A stretch of DNA of 15,529 nt from Parcubacteria group bacterium CG11_big_fil_rev_8_21_14_0_20_39_14 (lineage in GTDB: Bacteria; Patescibacteriota; Minisyncoccia; Minisyncoccales; GCA-002787255). The stretch is taken from contig PCWD01000026.1 in the NCBI GenBank assembly GCA_002787255.1, positions 1 to 15,529 on the forward strand. Direction: 5' to 3'. Below, piece after piece: positions 11,717 through 15,529 of the stretch. Position 1 is the stretch's first letter; each line of letters opens with the position of its first letter. The notes beneath the pieces were generated by a model. That model saw only the letters and a list, made by a program, of their open reading frames with translations. It did no database searches and was not told the DNA's origin. The position numbers and the translations under genes were made by a program.

Positions 11717-12406
11717 TTTTATCCCTTCTTTTTTTAATAGCTCAATTTTCCTTTTTTGTCCACGATTATATCCGCCAACCCGGCCATCCGACTTTATCAC
11801 CCGATGGCAGGGAATTTCCGGATTTTTATTTTTGTTTAGAATATTTCCTACCGCCCGCCAAGCCCGTGGAGAGCCAGCTTTTTCGGCAACTCCTTTGTAG
11901 GTCATAATTTCGCCTTGGGAAATCTCTTTTACCGCTTGATAAACTTTGTTCTTGAATTTTAGGTGGTCATCGGCTTTTTTGAGAATTTCTCTGGCATTTT
12001 TAAAAGTTAATTGCGATATTGCTTCCTCATGCGGCAGCCATTTATATCCGGTATGCTCGAAAGATATTTTTACTTTTTTAGTTTTCGTTTCTGCCAGAAA
12101 AAAAGTAATGCTCTTAAAAATGATTTGGCTTTTTTGCCCTCTCTTTTTTATGGAATTGGCAAGATTCTTTGGGGGCCAACGGAAGAAAAATTTTATATGC
12201 TCTTTAAAGCCGGGGATAAATTTAATATCCTTTATTCCTGTTTCCTCCTCTATCTCTCTTCTGGCCGTATCTTCTAATTTTTCTCCTTTCTCAATCCACC
12301 CTTTTGGAAAATCCCAATGACCCAACTCGTGATGGAGCAAAAGGTATTCAATTTTTTTACCCCGCCGGTAAAAAACCACGGCTCCGGCTGATTCTTCTAT
12401 TGGCAT
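11690..12406 (-). CDS. Nudix hydrolase fused to MGMT-type O6-alkylguanine-DNA alkyltransferase
   Basis: A 238-residue two-domain fusion. Residues 1-140 are a Nudix hydrolase close to Ap4A hydrolases, with a complete Nudix box at 36-58 (Gly36, Glu42, Arg50-Glu51, Glu54-Glu55, Gly57). Residues about 150-235 are the DNA-binding half of O6-methylguanine-DNA methyltransferase: YQAVKEISQGEIMTYKGVAEKAGSPRAWRAVGNILNKN, then IPCHRVIKSDG with the acceptor Cys200, then GGYNRG. The usual N-terminal MGMT domain is absent, as in compact alkyltransferases. Expected roles are hydrolysis of a nucleoside-diphosphate-X substrate and repair of alkylated guanine by transfer to Cys200. AAGG lies before the ATG. 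It converges on the orphan gene. Confidence 0.92.
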   Translation of the reverse strand: MPIEESAGAVVFYRRGKKIEYLLLHHELGHWDFPKGWIEKGEKLEDTARREIEEETGIKDIKFIPGFKEHIKFFFRWPPKNLANSIKKRGQKSQIIFKSITFFLAETKTKKVKISFEHTGYKWLPHEEAISQLTFKNAREILKKADDHLKFKNKVYQAVKEISQGEIMTYKGVAEKAGSPRAWRAVGNILNKNKNPEIPCHRVIKSDGRVGGYNRGQKRKIELLKKEGIKIKRASVFS

Positions 12407-12442
12407 ATTCCCTTACTGCGTTCGGTCAAAATCAAAAACCTG

Positions 12443-12480
12443 CCCCGTACCGTCCCGCCGTTGGCGGGACTGGCGCGGGG
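12443..12480. repeat. CCCCG/CGGGG palindrome, copy 6, GC-rich interior
   Basis: Outer CCCCG (12443-12447) and CGGGG (12476-12480) enclose a perfect hairpin, GTCCCGCC (12452-12459) and GGCGGGAC (12463-12470), with a GTT loop. It is followed by TCAAAAATTAAGG and preceded by ATCAAAAACCTG, flanks shared with the copy at 8045. It lies between the divergent Nudix-MGMT and metallopeptidase genes. Confidence 0.7.
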
Positions 12481-12500
12481 TCAAAAATTAAGGAGCGAAA

Positions 12501-12530
12501 TTGACCAAACGGGTAATAATGCTCTAATAA
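12501..12530 (+). promoter_or_regulatory. Weak candidate promoter of metallopeptidase gene
   Basis: TTGACC (12501-12506), an 18-nt spacer and TAATAA (12525-12530). The -35 is good and the -10 weak. Confidence 0.25.
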
Positions 12531-12571
12531 AACATGTTCCTTAAAATCTAAATATCCTTGGAGAAAAGCTG

Positions 12572-13318
12572 ATGGGTTTTAAACTTCTGATAGGATTTCT
12601 GATTTTATTTGTTTTGGTAAAGCTCGCTAATGAAATTATTGACGGAACCAATCATAAAAGAATACTCAAACTTTTGAAAAACGGCGGTCCTCTTTTGGAA
12701 AAATTGGTCGAAGAAATCGAAAAAAGAAAAATAACTCTGGCCCCCCTTGGCCCGGCGGAAAAATTAATAAAACCCGATCCCCAAAAGAACATCTCCATAA
12801 TGATTTCTATGTTATATCCGGCTCGGGGCAAAAAATCAAATCGGCTTTTGAAAGTATTGAGAGGTGTAAAACCAAAAATAGTTTTACCTGAAAACCAATT
12901 CAGAGAACTACTGCGGGAAAAAATTAATATTGGGGAGATGGAAGCGCTTTTAGCTCATGAAATAGGACACCATATAATCGGTCTAAAAACTCTTGATTGC
13001 CCAATAATCAAACAACAGACAGGGAAAAAAGCAATAATCACGAGCTGTCTTTTTGATGAGCTTCGAGCCACTGAAGAGGGGTTAAAACTTATTGATAAAA
13101 TCTGGGGAATTCAAAATTGGCGGATTGAACTGCGGGGAAAAGAAGTGAGCGGGGAATATCTCTTTAATTATCTCCTGTCTCGAATTTATAGACAGTGCCT
13201 AAATTGTGTTGCAGTCAGAGATGGACGGCAAAATGAATGTCCAAAAATTCAAGAAATTGATGAAACCCGGGAAAGAATTGAAAGATTACTTATTTTTGAC
13301 AAAACAAAACAGGGCTAA
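12572..13318 (+). CDS. Membrane-anchored zinc metallopeptidase (HEIGHH; YugP/M48-like)
   Basis: A 248-residue protein. An N-terminal membrane helix (LLIGFLILFVLVKLA, residues 4-18) is followed by a soluble domain with the zinc motif HEIGHH: His129 and His133 as ligands, Glu130 as catalytic base. A second motif, FDELRATEEG (around Glu163), would supply the third ligand, as in YugP- and M48-type peptidases. A C-terminal cysteine group (QCLNCVAVRDGRQNEC) may bind metal or form disulfides. Overall it is a probable membrane protease; target unknown. GGAGAA lies 7 nt before the ATG. The gene ends in a bidirectional terminator facing polX. Confidence 0.83.
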   Translation: MGFKLLIGFLILFVLVKLANEIIDGTNHKRILKLLKNGGPLLEKLVEEIEKRKITLAPLGPAEKLIKPDPQKNISIMISMLYPARGKKSNRLLKVLRGVKPKIVLPENQFRELLREKINIGEMEALLAHEIGHHIIGLKTLDCPIIKQQTGKKAIITSCLFDELRATEEGLKLIDKIWGIQNWRIELRGKEVSGEYLFNYLLSRIYRQCLNCVAVRDGRQNECPKIQEIDETRERIERLLIFDKTKQG

Positions 13319-13338
13319 GGGCTCTGTTTTTATTTTTT
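13309..13338. terminator. Bidirectional terminator between metallopeptidase gene and polX
   Basis: ACAGGGC (13309-13315) and GCTCTGT (13321-13327) pair around TAAGG with one G-U, followed by TTTTATTTTTT on the plus strand and TTTGTTTTG on the minus strand. The plus gene's TAA lies in the loop. Confidence 0.8.
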
Positions 13339-15093
13339 AAAAAATTTTAATAATTTTTCTAATGGCTGAGCGTTGATAATATCTCTTTTCTCCGCCCAGC
13401 CACGTCTGGCTTGGGCAATTCCAAATTCCATAAATCTTAAATGGTCAATGTGGTGGGCGTCGGTATTAATTGCAATTTTCACTCCGGATTCTTTTGCCCG
13501 GCGGATATTTTTATCATTTAAATCCAATCTTTGGGGATTGGCATTTATTTCTAAAATTGTTTTAGTTTCTTTGGCTACTTTTAAAATTTTATCAAAATCA
13601 ATCTGGTACTCATCTCTTTTTTGCAAAATCCTGCCGGTTGGATGAGCTATAATGTCAACATTGGGATTTTTCATTGCCCTGATTATTCTTTCGGTCATTT
13701 TTTCTTTTGGCATTTTCATCTGACTGTGAATGCCGGCAATAACATAATCAAGCTTTGCCAAGGCATCATCCTTAATATCAATTGAACCATCGGCTAAAAT
13801 GTTCGCCTCGCACCCTTGTAATATTTGAAAATTGAAAATTGTCCCGTCGCAGCGGGATCCCGCTTCTGTCCGGAAAAATTGAAAATTAAGCTTGTTGATT
13901 TCTTTCCGCTGTTGAGATAGCTGCCCCTCATTTAATCCATGCTCTATTCTTAAAAACTTGGTATGGTCGGAAATTCCGATGTATTCATAGCCCATCTCTT
14001 GAGCGGCTTTGGCAATCTCCGGGATTGGATTTTCTCCTCCGTCCCACTCTGAATGACAATGCAAGTCTCCCCGAATATCATCATATCCGACAATTTTTGG
14101 CAATCTTCCTTGAATAGCCGCTTCAATTTCTCCTTGATTTTCCCGAAGTTCCGGCTCAATGTATTCAAAACCAAGAGTCTTGTAAACTTTTTCTTCTGTT
14201 TGAGTGAAAATTTTTTTCTTTTTCCGGAAAACTCCGTATTCATTGAGTTTTAATCCTTTGTTCATAGCAATTTTTCGAGTTGCAATATTGTGCTCTTTAG
14301 AACCAGTGAAATATTGAAGGGCCGAACCAAAACTTTCTTTGGGAACAACTCTTAAATCAACATCAAATCCCTGTCTTATTCTAATTGAGGACTTCGTGCT
14401 TCCTTTTCCCCAAACTTTAACAATGCCGGGGAGCGAGGTAAAATAATTCATAATCTTATCGGCATTGGTCTTGTTTTTTAGAGTAATTAGGATATCAATA
14501 TCGCCGATTGTTTCCTTCATTCTTCTAACCGAACCGGCCGGACTTATTTTATCAATCTCTTTCATGGTCTTAAGACCCTCAACAATTTCTCTCACTTGGG
14601 GCAGAATATCGCCAAGCAAAAACCTTCCCTGCCCCCTTTTTAGAAATTCAATTCCCTGTAAAATATTTTTTTCGGTTTTTTCTCTGAAATTCGGCAATTT
14701 TCTGATTTTGCCGGCCAGGGCCGCCGCCTCCAGAGCCTTAATGTCTTTTATCTTCAAATATTTCCACAAGTTCCTTACCATTTTTGGCCCAACTCCCTCA
14801 ATCGCTGTTAGCTCTTCAACATTAACCGGCATTTTCTTTTTAAAATCCCGGTGTTCCTTAATTTTTCCGGTTTTTAAATATTCAATAATTTTTTCGGCTA
14901 TACTCTTTCCGACCCCGGGAATTTTTTCTATTGCCGGCTTACCGCCATCTTTATAAATTTTTTCAACATCTTCGGGTAGGGTTTCCAGAGACAAAGCCGC
15001 CCTTTCATAAGCCTGGGGCTTAAAAGGAACTTCTTCCATCGCAAGGTAAGCGGCTATTTCATAAAATATTTGAGCTATTTCTTGGTTTTTCAT
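13330..15093 (-). CDS. polX: DNA polymerase X with C-terminal PHP domain
   Basis: A 587-residue bacterial family-X repair polymerase. Residues 1-110 contain helix-hairpin-helix DNA-binding repeats (IPGVGKSIAEKI, IEGVGPKMV). The nucleotidyltransferase core follows, with GSVRRMKETIGDIDIL (catalytic Asp198 and Asp200) and FDVDLR as the third acidic site. The PHP phosphoesterase domain starts at RGDLHCHS (Asp343, His345, His347) and continues with ISDHTKF, AGIHSQM, DIIAHPTGR, EINANP and NTDAHH, so both activities look intact. It should fill short gaps and trim 3' ends during base-excision repair. About 14-18 extra residues (404-423) interrupt the PHP domain before ILQGCEANIL, encoded by a repeat. 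No Shine-Dalgarno site is seen. Confidence 0.95.
   Translation of the reverse strand: MKNQEIAQIFYEIAAYLAMEEVPFKPQAYERAALSLETLPEDVEKIYKDGGKPAIEKIPGVGKSIAEKIIEYLKTGKIKEHRDFKKKMPVNVEELTAIEGVGPKMVRNLWKYLKIKDIKALEAAALAGKIRKLPNFREKTEKNILQGIEFLKRGQGRFLLGDILPQVREIVEGLKTMKEIDKISPAGSVRRMKETIGDIDILITLKNKTNADKIMNYFTSLPGIVKVWGKGSTKSSIRIRQGFDVDLRVVPKESFGSALQYFTGSKEHNIATRKIAMNKGLKLNEYGVFRKKKKIFTQTEEKVYKTLGFEYIEPELRENQGEIEAAIQGRLPKIVGYDDIRGDLHCHSEWDGGENPIPEIAKAAQEMGYEYIGISDHTKFLRIEHGLNEGQLSQQRKEINKLNFQFFRTEAGSRCDGTIFNFQILQGCEANILADGSIDIKDDALAKLDYVIAGIHSQMKMPKEKMTERIIRAMKNPNVDIIAHPTGRILQKRDEYQIDFDKILKVAKETKTILEINANPQRLDLNDKNIRRAKESGVKIAINTDAHHIDHLRFMEFGIAQARRGWAEKRDIINAQPLEKLLKFFKK
13825..13889. repeat. Palindromic insert in frame within polX
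   Basis: A 14-nt perfect palindrome AGCGGGATCCCGCT (13851-13864) sits in a GC-rich core flanked by AT-rich direct repeats. TTGAAAATT occurs at 13825-13833, 13832-13840 and 13879-13887. The outer copies are exactly 54 nt apart, so recombination between them would remove 18 codons in frame. The matching protein stretch (FQFFRTEAG...TIFNFQ) is absent from the usual PHP sequence between LN and ILQG. Confidence 0.7.
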
Positions 15094-15096
15094 TGC

Positions 15097-15125
15097 TTAA
15101 CAAATTATTAAACTCGGAGTATAAA
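15097..15125 (+). promoter_or_regulatory. Promoter of small membrane-protein gene
   Basis: TTAACA (15097-15102), exactly 17 nt, then TATAAA (15120-15125): 5 of 6 matches in each box. It starts 4 nt upstream of the polX ATG on the opposite strand, so the two genes are divergent. Confidence 0.55.
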
Positions 15126-15171
15126 ACGGGTTGAGAACAACGAGGGGTCTTTGACAAAAGGGGGTGAAATA

Positions 15172-15477
15172 ATGAAGCCAATTGTAAGGATTAAAAATCC
15201 GGTTTTGAGATTCTTTCTCGAAACGATTATGCTTTCTGTAATAATAGGAGCGACCGTAGGAATTCTGGCTGGAATTGGCATGCTTAACCCATCGTGTGCC
15301 AATACTTATACCACTTTCCCGGACTGGGAGGGATTACAATTTTTAGCAACTTTATTGCTGTCTGGAATGAAGGGATTGGGATATTTGCGGGCGGCCCTTA
15401 TGATTCTGTATCTTCTATATGGGGGAACAAAAGCACTTGGCAATAAATTCTTTAATTCCCAAAAAAGTAAACAATAA
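15172..15477 (+). CDS. Small membrane protein, two helices, unknown function
   Basis: About 101 residues starting MKPIVRIKNPVLRFF. I chose ATG 15172 over the upstream in-frame ATG 15151 because GGGGGTG lies 6 nt before it. Two hydrophobic segments (ETIMLSVIIGATVGILAGIGML; LQFLATLLLSGMKGLGYLRAALMILYLLYGG) flank a short loop with one cysteine (PSCANTYTTFPDWEG), and the tail is basic. It has its own promoter and terminator, so it is a single-gene unit. No family is recognised; a holin-like or membrane-regulatory role would be a guess. Confidence 0.7.
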   Translation: MKPIVRIKNPVLRFFLETIMLSVIIGATVGILAGIGMLNPSCANTYTTFPDWEGLQFLATLLLSGMKGLGYLRAALMILYLLYGGTKALGNKFFNSQKSKQ

Positions 15478-15483
15478 TTCTTA

Positions 15484-15520
15484 AAGGATTTGGGCAAAAG
15501 TTCAAATCCTTTTTGTTTTA
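15484..15520 (+). terminator. Intrinsic terminator
   Basis: AAGGATTTG (15484-15492) and CAAATCCTT (15503-15511) form a 9-bp stem, followed by TTTTGTTTTATT. Confidence 0.88.
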
Positions 15521-15529
15521 TTAAAGATG

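Noticed and set aside
1..15529. CRISPR arrays, tRNA or rRNA genes, integrase or transposase genes
   Set aside because: No regular repeat-spacer pattern, no tRNA cloverleaf other than the tmRNA ends, and no recognisable mobile-element enzyme was found on either strand.

Overview
The window is AT-rich and densely packed with genes, many of them without a clear Shine-Dalgarno site. TGA is used as stop. A membrane-anchored protein with the RNERYGFEIDYP-type motif is present, and small palindromic repeats are common, several of them inside genes. These traits suggest a small-genome uncultivated bacterium of the Patescibacteria/CPR (Parcubacteria-like) kind. That placement is an inference from gene style, with no marker phylogeny behind it.

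Layout. Positions 1-6974 are all minus strand. In order of transcription: a PP-loop tRNA-thiolase-like ATPase; a 137-nt inverted-repeat element that supplies its stop codon; a HAD hydrolase; an AMP-forming acyl-CoA ligase with an intrinsic terminator; TsaC (tRNA t6A synthesis); an MFS transporter; a PurN-like formyltransferase; UppP (undecaprenyl-PP phosphatase); and the first codons of an unknown gene. From 7069 the plus strand carries a translation cluster: smpB, a 509-nt tmRNA gene (ssrA) whose 5' end overlaps the smpB stop codon, infC (AUU start), then a roughly 1.9-kb block of accessory, partly frameshifted secreted-type ORFs, then rpmI and rplT. A small orphan gene with its own promoter and bidirectional terminator follows. 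Next come a Nudix-MGMT fusion (minus), a membrane-anchored zinc metallopeptidase (plus), a PolX/PHP DNA polymerase (minus) and a two-helix membrane protein (plus).

How the genes work together. SmpB and tmRNA rescue stalled ribosomes. IF3, bL35 and bL20 form the classical initiation-factor/ribosomal-protein operon, here interrupted. TsaC and the PP-loop enzyme modify tRNA. The Nudix-MGMT fusion and PolX serve nucleotide clean-up and DNA repair.

The most striking feature is a set of short palindromes with CCCCG...CGGGG ends. They sit between genes (2715, 8045, 12443), inside a coding start (34) and twice inside the tmRNA gene (the PK1 loop and the last pseudoknot region). Unrelated palindromes interrupt the PP-loop enzyme and PolX in frame, and the tmRNA tag reading frame itself. 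Together they resemble the in-gene palindromic elements known from Rickettsia, acting here on both proteins and a structural RNA. An overlapping smpB-ssrA junction with a near-consensus promoter inside smpB adds a possible autoregulatory loop.
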